From NCBI GenBank assembly GCA_963779325.1, contig CAVZXS010000022.1, positions 124,001 to 188,000 of the forward strand: a stretch of DNA of 64,000 nucleotides, written 5' to 3'. Shown here in pieces: positions 27,384 through 36,001 of the stretch. The stretch comes from CAVZXS01 sp963779325 (GTDB taxonomy: Bacteria; Bacteroidota; Bacteroidia; Chitinophagales; Chitinophagaceae). A program made the position numbers and the translations under genes. The stretch's first letter is position 1; every line of letters begins with the position of its first letter. The notes under the pieces were generated by a model, which saw nothing but the letters and a program-made list of their open reading frames with translations, was not told the origin of the DNA and did no database searches.

Positions 27384-27535
27384 ACTGATAAAGGACTAAT
27401 CGAGTAATGCTGAGATGAAAAAAAAATAATTGCGCTAAGGTGTATGGTTAAATAATCCGCCCTATGATTTCAATTTCTCTTATGATTAAGGCTCTTTTAT
27501 GTTAGTAGTTCTTTTAAAACAAAAACAATCGATTT

Positions 27536-29239
27536 ATGAAAAATAATAAACTCATTATTCTGCTGATATTATTATGCCTGCATGAAATAATATATGCGCA
27601 GCAAAATGTTGGTATCGGCACCAATACACCCAATGCAAGCGCATTGCTTGATATAAGAAGCAGTAACAAAGGAATACTTGTTCCAAGAGTTAACCTTGTA
27701 TCCGAAACAGATGAGGTTACTATTATTAATCCGGCAACCTCTTTATTAATTTACAATACCAATGCAGCGATTACAGATGGGGAAGGTTATTATTTCTGGA
27801 ATGGAACAAAGTGGAGCAAATTTGCCACCCGTAGCAATCTCGCCAATCTTGCGTGGGGTATTACAGGAAACACCGGAACAAACGCTGTTACCGATTTTAT
27901 CGGCACCATTGATGACAAGCCGTTGGTATTTAAAACCAACAATATTGAATCCGGCAGGATAGATGCCATACCAAACAATGTTTTTTTTGGAAGAGGTGCC
28001 GGTAAATTAACCACAGGTGTCAATAATAGTTTTTTTGGACATCAATCGGGCAGTACAAATGTTTCGGGAGTCGAGAATACCGCCATGGGATCATTTGCAC
28101 TTGAGTCTAACACTACCGGTAATACTAACACAGCTATAGGATTAAGCGCCCTTCGATTTAATATTACCGGAAGTTTTAACACGGCTGTAGGCTCAAGGGC
28201 TTTATTTGCCAATGAAACGGGCAGCAGAAATGTTGGTATTGGAAGGCATAGCCTGCAGTCGGGTACTGATGTAACGGATTGTATTGCTATTGGCCACGAT
28301 GCCCTTTCGTCGCTGGTTCACGGTTCAGGTATAATAGCCATTGGATCGGGGGCTTTACAAAATGCAAACAACATATTGACCGGTATTTCCAAAACAATTG
28401 GCATCGGAAAAAATGTTTTAATGAATAATTTTGGGCCGGAAAATATTGCTCTTGGAGACGAAGCGTTAAAAGCCAATATCACTGGAGGTTTCAATACATC
28501 TGTTGGTAATTCTTCCCTTACGAGGAATGTATCCGGCGAGCTTAATACTGCATTGGGAAATGCTTCTCTCAACGATAACTCATCCGGTTCAAAAAATACC
28601 GCAATAGGGGCGGCGGCATTGTCGGAAAATACAGGCGGCGACAATAACACAGCCGTCGGAAACCGGTCATTATTCTTCAATACTTCGGGATCAAATAATA
28701 CGGCAATAGGGGCGGAAGCATCCCCTGCCATCGGGTTTAGCGATCTTACAAACGCCACCATGATTGGATACCAGGCCACGGCAACTGCATCCAATACCAT
28801 GGTGTTTGGCAGCATACATGTTGATCAATGGGCATTTGGATTATCCGCCACTGATCCGACCTATGCGATACAAGTTGGTAGTACTGTTAACAATGGCAAC
28901 GGCGCTTTTCTTACAAAAGGCGGTACGTGGACCAATGCTTCTGACGTAAATAAAAAAGAAGATTTCACAGACTTAAACGCAACTGATTTACTGCAAAAAA
29001 TTTCCCACCTAACTATTCAGCGCTGGAAATATAAAGGCAGCAATGAATATCATATTGGCCCCACTGCTCAGGATTTTTATAAACTGTTTGGTTTGGGTGT
29101 AAATGATAAAGGCATCAGCACCGTTGACCCTGCCGGTATAGCGCTGGCAGCTATACAGGAGCAGCAAAAAATAATTGATAAACAAAACGAACAGATACTG
29201 CAATTACAAAAAAGAGTGGAGATGTTGGAGAAAAAATAA
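27536..29239 (+). CDS. Secreted head-repeat protein with C-terminal S74 (endosialidase-type) chaperone domain
   Basis: 567 residues. Signal peptide MKNNKLIILLILLCLHEIIYAQ. The N-terminal QNVGIGTNTPNASALLDI segment is common in Bacteroidota surface proteins. Residues ~145-425 carry about 16 repeats of the type NTAIG..AL..N.TGS (for example NTAVGNRSLFFNTSGSNNTA), as in trimeric autotransporter heads. The C-terminus has the S74 intramolecular chaperone hallmarks ASDVNKKEDF, IQRWKYKG, HIGPTAQDF and a final coiled coil (EQQKIIDKQNEQILQLQKRV). In phage fibres this domain assists trimer folding and then cuts itself off. There is no T9SS domain and no phage gene nearby, so it is likely a trimeric surface fibre of the cell. 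Confidence 0.85.
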   Translation: MKNNKLIILLILLCLHEIIYAQQNVGIGTNTPNASALLDIRSSNKGILVPRVNLVSETDEVTIINPATSLLIYNTNAAITDGEGYYFWNGTKWSKFATRSNLANLAWGITGNTGTNAVTDFIGTIDDKPLVFKTNNIESGRIDAIPNNVFFGRGAGKLTTGVNNSFFGHQSGSTNVSGVENTAMGSFALESNTTGNTNTAIGLSALRFNITGSFNTAVGSRALFANETGSRNVGIGRHSLQSGTDVTDCIAIGHDALSSLVHGSGIIAIGSGALQNANNILTGISKTIGIGKNVLMNNFGPENIALGDEALKANITGGFNTSVGNSSLTRNVSGELNTALGNASLNDNSSGSKNTAIGAAALSENTGGDNNTAVGNRSLFFNTSGSNNTAIGAEASPAIGFSDLTNATMIGYQATATASNTMVFGSIHVDQWAFGLSATDPTYAIQVGSTVNNGNGAFLTKGGTWTNASDVNKKEDFTDLNATDLLQKISHLTIQRWKYKGSNEYHIGPTAQDFYKLFGLGVNDKGISTVDPAGIALAAIQEQQKIIDKQNEQILQLQKRVEMLEKK

Positions 29240-29291
29240 TAGTAACTAAAAAAGTAATCAAATTTATTAACCGGCAATCAAATCTTATAAC

Positions 29292-30255
29292 ATGAAAACA
29301 ATATTTTTCTTTGCGTTGATGACACTTGCTGTTGCAGCGTTAAGTATATCTTGTAAAAATAAAAATGATGAAATCCCCGTAAAACCTTTTACCACCGGTA
29401 AAAATCGTTTCACAACTACTGTAGACGGAGCCACAAGAGAGTACTATGTCCATGTGCCGGCGGGCTACAATGCCACAGCTGCATTTCCGGTTGTTTTTAT
29501 GTTGCATGGTTCCGGTGGCAACGGCGAAAAATTTTATAATATCTCCGGCTGGAAAGAACTGGGCGAAACGGATAACATTTTTACCGTGTTTCCTTCCTCG
29601 TTTCAATATCCTTGTGTTTTTGATGACGGAATACAAAAACCCAATGCGGAAAAATGGAGCAGCTACGATTTAGAACTTTGCGGAGGCGGGAATCCGAAGA
29701 ATGATGTAAAATTTCTATCGCAGGTTATTGATGAACTAAAACAAAAGTATGCTGTGGATGAAAAGAGAATTTATATTGTCGGGTTTTCCAATGGCGGAGA
29801 AATGGCATCAAGAACCGCTATTGAACTATCAGGTAAAATAGCCGCTGTAGTGGCTTGTGCAGGCGCTTTGCCTGTTGATACAAGTTTTACACCTGTAAGA
29901 AAACTGCCTGTATTATTACAAGTCGGTAATGCTGATGATAAGCTTTTGGCGAGACTCGGTACGCCAAATCCGCTGCCGATGGATTTTGTTCAATTGTTTG
30001 CTGATTTTCCTGCAGTGCAGGAAGTGGCGAATACATTCATAAATGCATTTGCACTTAATACTATTTATACAACCGGCGGCGATGCCTAATACTATTTTAT
30101 ATGCAGATTATACCGGCACTTCCGGAAAGCCCGAGAATGTGTTTCGCTTTATGCTGGTAAAAGGTCTTGGTCATAGTTACCCTAATGGAACCAATCATCC
30201 GATGAAAGGAGCCGAAGTACATTGGGCCCGGATGAAGAATTTCAAGCTGCCGTAA
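29292..30255 (+). pseudogene. Esterase/poly(3-hydroxybutyrate) depolymerase-like lipoprotein, one frame break
   Basis: Alpha/beta hydrolase of the LpqC/CE1 type, about 320 residues when repaired. Lipoprotein signal ending SISC. The oxyanion region is VVFMLHGSGGNGE, the nucleophile Ser166 lies in VGFSNGGEM, and the acid is probably in VGNADDKLL. The catalytic His is in GLGHSYPNGTNHP, which lies in the second frame. The first frame stops at 30087-30089 just after TTGGDA, while NTILYADYTGTSG continues in the other frame, so one base is wrong near 30080-30090. Family members cleave polyester or feruloyl/acetyl esters on polysaccharides; the substrate is unknown. Followed after 27 bases by the aminotransferase. 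Confidence 0.75.
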
Positions 30256-30282
30256 AAAATTATTATCTAAAAAAATACTATT

Positions 30283-31696
30283 ATGGAACAGGAAAAATTA
30301 AACAGGGATATTTTTTTTAACAGGTTAAGAAAAAAAGAATACGCAAGACTTGATAAATCGGGTCATGTATATTTAGATTATACAGGCGGCAATATCCATC
30401 CGCAATCTTTGGCCGATAAGCATTACCGATTTTTGCAAAATGATATTTACGGAAACCCGCATTCCAACAACACTGCTTCGCTGTTGTCGGAAAAATTAGT
30501 AAACGAAGCGAGACAAAGAGTACTTGATTTTTTTAATGCGCATGATTATTATTGCGTATTTACACAAAATGCTTCCGGGGCATTGCAAATAGCAGGAGAA
30601 TGTTATCCGTTTTCTTCCGAAAGTCATTTGTTGCTTACCGCCGATAATCATAATTCCGTTAATGGTATCAGGGAATATTGCCGGAATAAAGGAGGAAGCT
30701 ATTCTTACAGCTCCATGAATTACGATGACCTTACCATCAATGAGCCTGAATTAAACAAACAACTTAAATCGCATTCCGATAAAAAAAATAAATTATTCGG
30801 TTACCCGGCTCAGTCCAATGCATCGGGTGTTCAGCATTCGCTTGCATGGATAACGAAAGCGCAGGAGCAGGGTTGGGATGTGCTGCTGGATGCCGCGGCT
30901 TTCGTTCCCGCTTCTAAGTTGGATTTGTCAGTGGTACAGCCCTGATTTCGTAGCTGTTTCCTTTTATAAAATGTTTGGATATCCCACCGGTATTGGGTGC
31001 CTGCTGATTAAAAAAACTAAATTTAATAAACTGAAAAAGCGATCGTTTGCGGGAGGTACTGTTTCTTTATCGGCGGTAAACTACAGCGGTCATTTTTTAA
31101 AACCCGATCATGAAAGATTTGAAAATGGAACTGTTAATTACCTAAACATTCCGGCTATTACAACCGGCCTCAATTTTATAACAGCCGCGGGAATTGATAA
31201 TATCAACAATCGCATAAAAGACCTTAGCCGGTTATTTCTTACCAACTTACCAAAGTTGCTGCACGACACCGGCATGCCGGTGATAAAACTATACGGGCCG
31301 GCAAATACAGCAAACAGGGGCGGTACATTTTTAATTAATTTTTTTGATGCAGATGAGCTGGTTTATCCATTACAGCATGTTGAAAAATTAGCCGCAGAAA
31401 ATAAAATATCACTAAGAACCGGTTGTTTTTGTAACCCCGGTATCGATGAATTGAATAATTGGATATCGGCCGAAGAGTTGAAAAAGTTTTTTAGGGAAAG
31501 AGAATACGGCGATTACGATGATATGATAGAATTTACTGGGAAGATGCGGGGCGCTGTACGCATTTCTTTTGGCTTGGCCACCACAACAACTGATATAGTA
31601 AAGTTTATGCATTTTGCAAAAAGTCTCCTGAACAAATCTATTTCGGAAGCAGGCTTAAGGGTGTTGGATTGCAGTATGCCGGTACCCTTTGGTTAA
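30283..31696 (+). pseudogene. Class V aminotransferase, MOCOS/cysteine-desulfurase-like, one frame break
   Basis: PLP-dependent fold type I protein, about 470 residues when repaired. The first frame has the N-terminal YLDYTGGNIHP and the cofactor loop TQNASGALQI. The second has FYKMFGYPTGIGCL with the PLP lysine, FENGTVNYLNIPA, the cysteine motif RTGCFCNPG and GAVRISFGLATT. FYKMFGYPTG and RTGCFCNPG are the marks of the N-terminal half of molybdenum cofactor sulfurase. No C-terminal MOSC domain is present. The break is at 30940-30942, where removing one C from CAGCCCTGAT gives QPDFVAVSF. It could supply sulfur to a Mo enzyme such as the hydroxylase at 5.8 kb, but that is only inference. It ends at a strong terminator. 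Confidence 0.75.
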
Positions 31697-31715
31697 ATGG
31701 TGATGATGAGAAACC

Positions 31716-31749
31716 TGCACCGGCCGGGGGGATGCGCCGGTGCAATTTT
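31716..31749 (+). terminator. Intrinsic terminator after the aminotransferase
   Basis: TGCACCGGC (31716-31724) pairs with GCCGGTGCA (31736-31744) and is followed by ATTTTTATTT. It lies 20 bases after the stop codon. Confidence 0.85.
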
Positions 31750-31783
31750 TATTTAGCATAAAATTGGTGGTGCGATTAAATTT

Positions 31784-33292
31784 TTAAGACTTCTTAATGC
31801 CCAATCTTTTCTTTACCGTTTCAAATACAGGTAAAATATCAGGACTTAATTTTAATGTTAGTACGCCGGTAATAAACAGTGCCGCAAACAATGTACTCCG
31901 GATAACCATCCATACAAACCCCTGTTGGTTATTAAATAATAAATAACAAATACCGAAACATGCAACTGCCAGTAAAAGGATGTAAGCGGTTTTCAAACTA
32001 AAGGGCTGCAATTGAAATTTTTTATATAAATACCAATACCGTATAGCATTATAAATACTGAATGAAATAAGATTGGCGATAGCGGGTCCGGTAACACCCA
32101 ATCTTTTTGTAAGCAAATAATTTAACGGTAAGGTCAGGAGTAAAAGAATAATGCCTGTAATAAAATCGAATCGCCATTTGGTAGAGGTGGCAATGATTTG
32201 TCCGCTTACACCCGTACCCATATCTACAATACGCATTAAACCGATATAAAAAAATACTGTAGCGGCTGCCAAATAATCTTTGTTTAAATGAAAAGTGAAG
32301 ACACCGTCTTTAAAATTGAGCCAGATAAGTGCGAAAATAGCTGCTGAGAAAATTAAAAGATTGATAGAGGATCGGCTGTATACACGACCGATTAATGCCA
32401 TGTCTTTATCTTTCCAGGCTTTTGATAGAGGAGCGATGGAAGATGAAATGATAGCCCGTTGCGGCGCTTGTATCAGGCCTGCCATATTTTGCGCCAATGT
32501 ATAAATAGCTGCCATGGCCAATCCGTCTTTCAGCACGGAGGCTATTACAATGGTATCGAAAACAGAAGACACCGTAAAAACCAATGTGCCTCCGTAAATA
32601 AAAGAGCAGAGCGTCAGTATTTTTTTGAAAAATTTTTTTGAAACAATGCTGATAGAAAATGCAAGATGAAAGGTTCCGTTTTTTATTAAGTAAATAATTA
32701 ATGCGAGTGCTATACCCAAATAAGTGAAGGAGTAAATTTTTATAAACAGATCAAAATCTTTTACAATACCCAAAAGCCAGAGGATGATTAAAAAAGTAGT
32801 GAGCAGCCTGAATAAAACTTCACGTAAAAAGTTAGTAAATACTGATTTTTTTAATTGCCAGGCATACGCTTCGGTTATTGAAAATAAGGTGAGTCCCAAA
32901 CCGAAAGGAAAAATCCAATAATAATAGCTGATGAGGGCAGGAGAGTTGGCGCCGTATTTTCGGATAACGATATCTTTTAATAATATGCCCGCTACTATTA
33001 CTAAGCAATACCCGATTAAGGAAACCAGCAATGCGATGGAAAGAATATCATTCTTTTTCTTGGGTAAGTTATCGTTGTAATAAGGGTAGAATTTATAAAT
33101 ATAAGCCGTCATACCCAATTGCGAAGCCGCGAAAAAAACATTGGCGATGGCGATAAAAATTCCGGTAAGACCATATTCTTCTTTTGTAAAACCGCCTTCG
33201 CGGGTAAAAAGATAGGTATTTAGCAAGCCGAAAAAAAAGCCGATATATACTACGATTGATGATAAAATACTTTGCTTGCGTATGGAACTCAT
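31784..33292 (-). CDS. Oligosaccharide flippase family protein (Wzx/MATE-like)
   Basis: 502 residues, nearly all hydrophobic, with about 14 predicted membrane spans and small charged loops. The start MSSIRKQSILSSIVVYIGFFFGLLNT is the usual opening of polysaccharide exporters of the MOP superfamily in Bacteroidota. A conserved charged loop (FSSP-like PQRAIISSSIAPLSKAWKDKD) occurs mid-protein. Such proteins flip lipid-linked sugars across the inner membrane. No glycosyltransferases flank it, so the sugar is unknown. A TACTTTTG box lies about 50 bases upstream. Confidence 0.85.
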   Translation of the reverse strand: MSSIRKQSILSSIVVYIGFFFGLLNTYLFTREGGFTKEEYGLTGIFIAIANVFFAASQLGMTAYIYKFYPYYNDNLPKKKNDILSIALLVSLIGYCLVIVAGILLKDIVIRKYGANSPALISYYYWIFPFGLGLTLFSITEAYAWQLKKSVFTNFLREVLFRLLTTFLIILWLLGIVKDFDLFIKIYSFTYLGIALALIIYLIKNGTFHLAFSISIVSKKFFKKILTLCSFIYGGTLVFTVSSVFDTIVIASVLKDGLAMAAIYTLAQNMAGLIQAPQRAIISSSIAPLSKAWKDKDMALIGRVYSRSSINLLIFSAAIFALIWLNFKDGVFTFHLNKDYLAAATVFFYIGLMRIVDMGTGVSGQIIATSTKWRFDFITGIILLLLTLPLNYLLTKRLGVTGPAIANLISFSIYNAIRYWYLYKKFQLQPFSLKTAYILLLAVACFGICYLLFNNQQGFVWMVIRSTLFAALFITGVLTLKLSPDILPVFETVKKRLGIKKS

Positions 33293-33343
33293 TCAGGGAT
33301 TGTTGTGTTTAGGTGTATGTTGTATATAAAGTAATTTAAGTAT

Positions 33344-33351
33344 CAAAAGTA
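33344..33351 (-). promoter_or_regulatory. Probable -7 element of the flippase gene
   Basis: On the minus strand TACTTTTG, an exact match to TAnnTTTG, about 51 bases before the start codon. No TTTG at the expected -33 distance was found. Confidence 0.4.
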
Positions 33352-33467
33352 AATAAAGTATATTATCTAATACTATTTGGTTAATTAATAATTTGAGGTG
33401 ATAGGTAAAAGAATAGGCCGGAAATGAATGAACCGCGACTTGTTCCGGTAAATGAGTAGATAGTTAT

Positions 33468-33884
33468 TTATTCTTCCGGTAATAATGAAAACAGGTTGTT
33501 TACAAGGGTTTTTTGTCCTTCTTTAAAAATATTAATACAATGAAAATTTATCAGAACACCTTTTGGCTTCCCTAACATTTGCATGTAAGAAAGCAAAATT
33601 GCATCATGTATTGGCAATAACCCCTCTTGTGCTTTCAATTCTACACAAAGGATATCCTCCACCAAAACATCTAATCTCAATTCCGTATCAAGTTCCAGCC
33701 CCTTGTAATTCAAAGGCACCCATATTTGATTCTTAAATCCTATTCCACGTAATGCAAGTTCTCTCAAAAAACATTTTTCATAAACACTTTCTAACAAACC
33801 TGGCCCAAGAATTTTATGCACTTCTATTGCACACCCAATAACTTTATAGGTAAGTTCGTTTAAATATTTTTTTGTTACCTGCAT
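33468..33884 (-). CDS. GxxExxY protein (PD-(D/E)XK nuclease-like, PDDEXK_3)
   Basis: 138 residues from ATG 33884 (MQVTKKYLNELTYKVIGC). The family signature GLLESVY is visible in ILGPGLLESVYEKC, and the nuclease-like core is RLDVLVED with VELKAQE (Asp and Glu-x-Lys). The function of the family is unknown, and many Bacteroidota carry several copies. The frame is open to 33926, but the extra residues are translated from the arm of a long hairpin, so I reject that start. The gene is isolated: a hairpin lies 14 bases upstream and the flippase promoter region downstream. Family certain; nuclease activity inferred. Confidence 0.88.
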   Translation of the reverse strand: MQVTKKYLNELTYKVIGCAIEVHKILGPGLLESVYEKCFLRELALRGIGFKNQIWVPLNYKGLELDTELRLDVLVEDILCVELKAQEGLLPIHDAILLSYMQMLGKPKGVLINFHCINIFKEGQKTLVNNLFSLLPEE

Positions 33885-33898
33885 ATAATTAAATTTAG

Positions 33899-34006
33899 TT
33901 TGAACCACATAGGCACATAGAAACATAGGGTTTCACATAGTATTGCATTCATATTAAACCCTATGTGTGTATTTCTAATGTGTACTATGTGCCTATGTGG
34001 TTCAAA
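33899..34006. repeat. Long nested perfect hairpin upstream of the GxxExxY gene
   Basis: Bases 33899-33920 and 33985-34006 are exact 22-base inverted repeats (built on the phrases CCACATAGGCACATAG and CTATGTGCCTATGTGG). Nested inside, ACATAGGGTTT (33923-33933) pairs exactly with AAACCCTATGT (33956-33966). The whole 108-base unit would fold as one stem with an internal bulge. It begins 14 bases before the gene's start codon. The rest of the gap (34007-34263) shows nothing I can identify. Confidence 0.85.
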
Positions 34007-34263
34007 ATGAAAACCAACCAAAATCCATTGGATAGTATGATTACTGATAGGGTACTTCAATCCATCACAGATAGCCCTAATCCCCTTCTATTAAAATAAT
34101 GCATCTAAACAGGTATTCAGGAGATGATGGTTCGCAAATTTTCAACTGAGTATCCTACAGCCGGCACTTCAAATTATTAATTAGCCTACTATTTTAGAAG
34201 AACGAGCTTGTTCAATTAAAGTCTGTCCTTATCAACTTTATATACCTTTTATACTTTCTACAC

Positions 34264-35946
34264 CTACTTCACTCTCCTTACCTCAATATAAAAATTATCA
34301 TCAGGTGATATCCCGTTTTTAACAGCGCCGGTGCCTGGCATTTTTTTCCATTTAGCCGACGGCGTAATCCAGTGATTTAATTTGGCCAATTTTACCGGCA
34401 TATCAAATCCGTCTACTGCATTATTCCACCTGTATTCTACTGCTTTGCCGGTAAGACGGTATTCCAATACCGGAATTTTTACCGTACGCAAATATTGGTC
34501 AAAGATTTTTGAAAAATTTCTGCCGGCTTTTTTAGATATATATTCTTCTACCTGTTTGCTTGTTACGGTTTGGTGATAGAAATCTTTATTCAATCCGCGT
34601 AATATCTGCCTGAACAATGAATCATTATTTATTACCTGCCTGATTGTGTGTAAGAGATTAGCGCCTTTATTATACATATCGCCGCTGCCTTCGCGGTTTA
34701 CACCATAGGGGCCAATCAGGGGTTTGTCATTATTAATATTTTCTCTTATTCCCCTGCAGTATTCATTACCCGCCTCTTTACCAAAAAGTGATTGTGTATA
34801 CAAAACCTCGGAATACATAGTAAAACCTTCGTGTACCCACATATCCGCAATATCGTTTGTAGAAATATTATTGGCGAACCATTCATGACCGCTCTCATGA
34901 ATGATGATATAGTCCCATTTTTTTCCCCAACCCGTTCCTGATAAATCACTGCCGAGATAGCCATTCATATATTGATTGCCGTAAGCCGTAGCGCTTTGGT
35001 GTTCCATACCGAGGTGCGGCGATTCGACCAATTTAAATCCGTCTTTATAAAAAGGGTATGGGCCAAACCAATACTCAAAACTTTTGAGCATTGATTTTAC
35101 CTGCTCAAATTGCTTTTTAGCTTTTTCTAAATTATAATCAAGCACCCAATAATCGCAGTCTAAATTTTTTTCCGTTTCACCGGTATAATTTTCATGCCAT
35201 GTTACATACTTACCTATATAAGGAACGATATTGTAATTATTAATGGGACTTTCTACAGCCCAGGAATAAGAAGTGTTGCCATTACCCGCTTGTTTCTTTT
35301 CAAGCAACCTGCCGTTGGCAACAGCTACTAATGTATCGGGCACGGTAACCGTAAGCACGGCGCCTTTGTCAGGCTCATCACTTTGATGGTCTTTACAAGG
35401 ATACCAAACACTTGCGCCTAACCCCTGGCAAGCTACACTCATCCACGGGTTGCCTTTTCTATCTTTTGTCCAAATCCAACCGCCGTCCCATGGCGGGTTT
35501 ACTGCCTGCCTCGGTTTGCCGCTAAAATAAACGGTGAGACTGTACAATTGGCTCATGCCGCCGCCGGCCTTATTAAAATTTTGTTTTTCAAAATCAATAA
35601 AATAAACATTGCCTTCTCTTTTGTATGCGGTTATTTTTTTATTATCCAATAAAACACTGTCAATATTCATGGGAACCTGCAAATCGATCTGCATCATTTT
35701 ATTACTGCCGGGTTTCGTTACATCAAAACTGATTTGATTGCGACCGGTAATGGCTTTGGTTTTATAATCGGGCTGCACATCAATTTTATAAACCATCACA
35801 TCCCACCAATCGCGGCCCGGGCCTATGCTGCCGCGCAGTGTATCCTGTTTTGTAAGCGGCGCATCACTATGTAACGGCTGGCTTATACAGGAAAAAGGCA
35901 GATAAAAAAAAAGTGCGGAGAAAAAGGCGGCTAAACATTTTTGCAT
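34264..35946 (-). CDS. M1 family metallopeptidase (aminopeptidase N-like)
   Basis: 560 residues with a signal peptide (residues 1-22, ending SCISQ). Zinc site HESGHEW (His350, His354) with the third ligand Glu373 in WVHEGFTMYSE. The substrate motif normally GAMEN is LGMEHQSA (residues 312-319), with His in place of the Asn. The N-terminal saddle domain is complete; the ERAP-type C-terminal HEAT domain is absent, as in other short bacterial members. It is exported and presumably trims peptides in the periplasm or at the surface. Divergent from the peptide-binding protein at 36002, which fits a shared role in peptide use. Confidence 0.92.
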   Translation of the reverse strand: MQKCLAAFFSALFFYLPFSCISQPLHSDAPLTKQDTLRGSIGPGRDWWDVMVYKIDVQPDYKTKAITGRNQISFDVTKPGSNKMMQIDLQVPMNIDSVLLDNKKITAYKREGNVYFIDFEKQNFNKAGGGMSQLYSLTVYFSGKPRQAVNPPWDGGWIWTKDRKGNPWMSVACQGLGASVWYPCKDHQSDEPDKGAVLTVTVPDTLVAVANGRLLEKKQAGNGNTSYSWAVESPINNYNIVPYIGKYVTWHENYTGETEKNLDCDYWVLDYNLEKAKKQFEQVKSMLKSFEYWFGPYPFYKDGFKLVESPHLGMEHQSATAYGNQYMNGYLGSDLSGTGWGKKWDYIIIHESGHEWFANNISTNDIADMWVHEGFTMYSEVLYTQSLFGKEAGNEYCRGIRENINNDKPLIGPYGVNREGSGDMYNKGANLLHTIRQVINNDSLFRQILRGLNKDFYHQTVTSKQVEEYISKKAGRNFSKIFDQYLRTVKIPVLEYRLTGKAVEYRWNNAVDGFDMPVKLAKLNHWITPSAKWKKMPGTGAVKNGISPDDNFYIEVRRVK

Positions 35947-36001
35947 ATAAATAGCTGTTGTTCGTTAATTTGAGTTATAAATTTAAGGGGTTTAATTTTT
36001 T

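Noticed and set aside
28318..28815. Long minus-strand open frame opposite the S74 gene
   Set aside because: It mirrors the repeat codons of the plus-strand gene and shows no protein family pattern.
27950..28820. Regular repeat array that could be mistaken for DNA repeats or a CRISPR-like array
   Set aside because: The periodicity is at protein level (NTAIG head repeats of about 20-24 residues with varied codons); there are no identical repeats with unique spacers.
27536..29239. S74/tail-fibre-like domain as a sign of a prophage
   Set aside because: No capsid, terminase, portal, integrase or lysis gene is nearby, and the protein has a Sec signal peptide.
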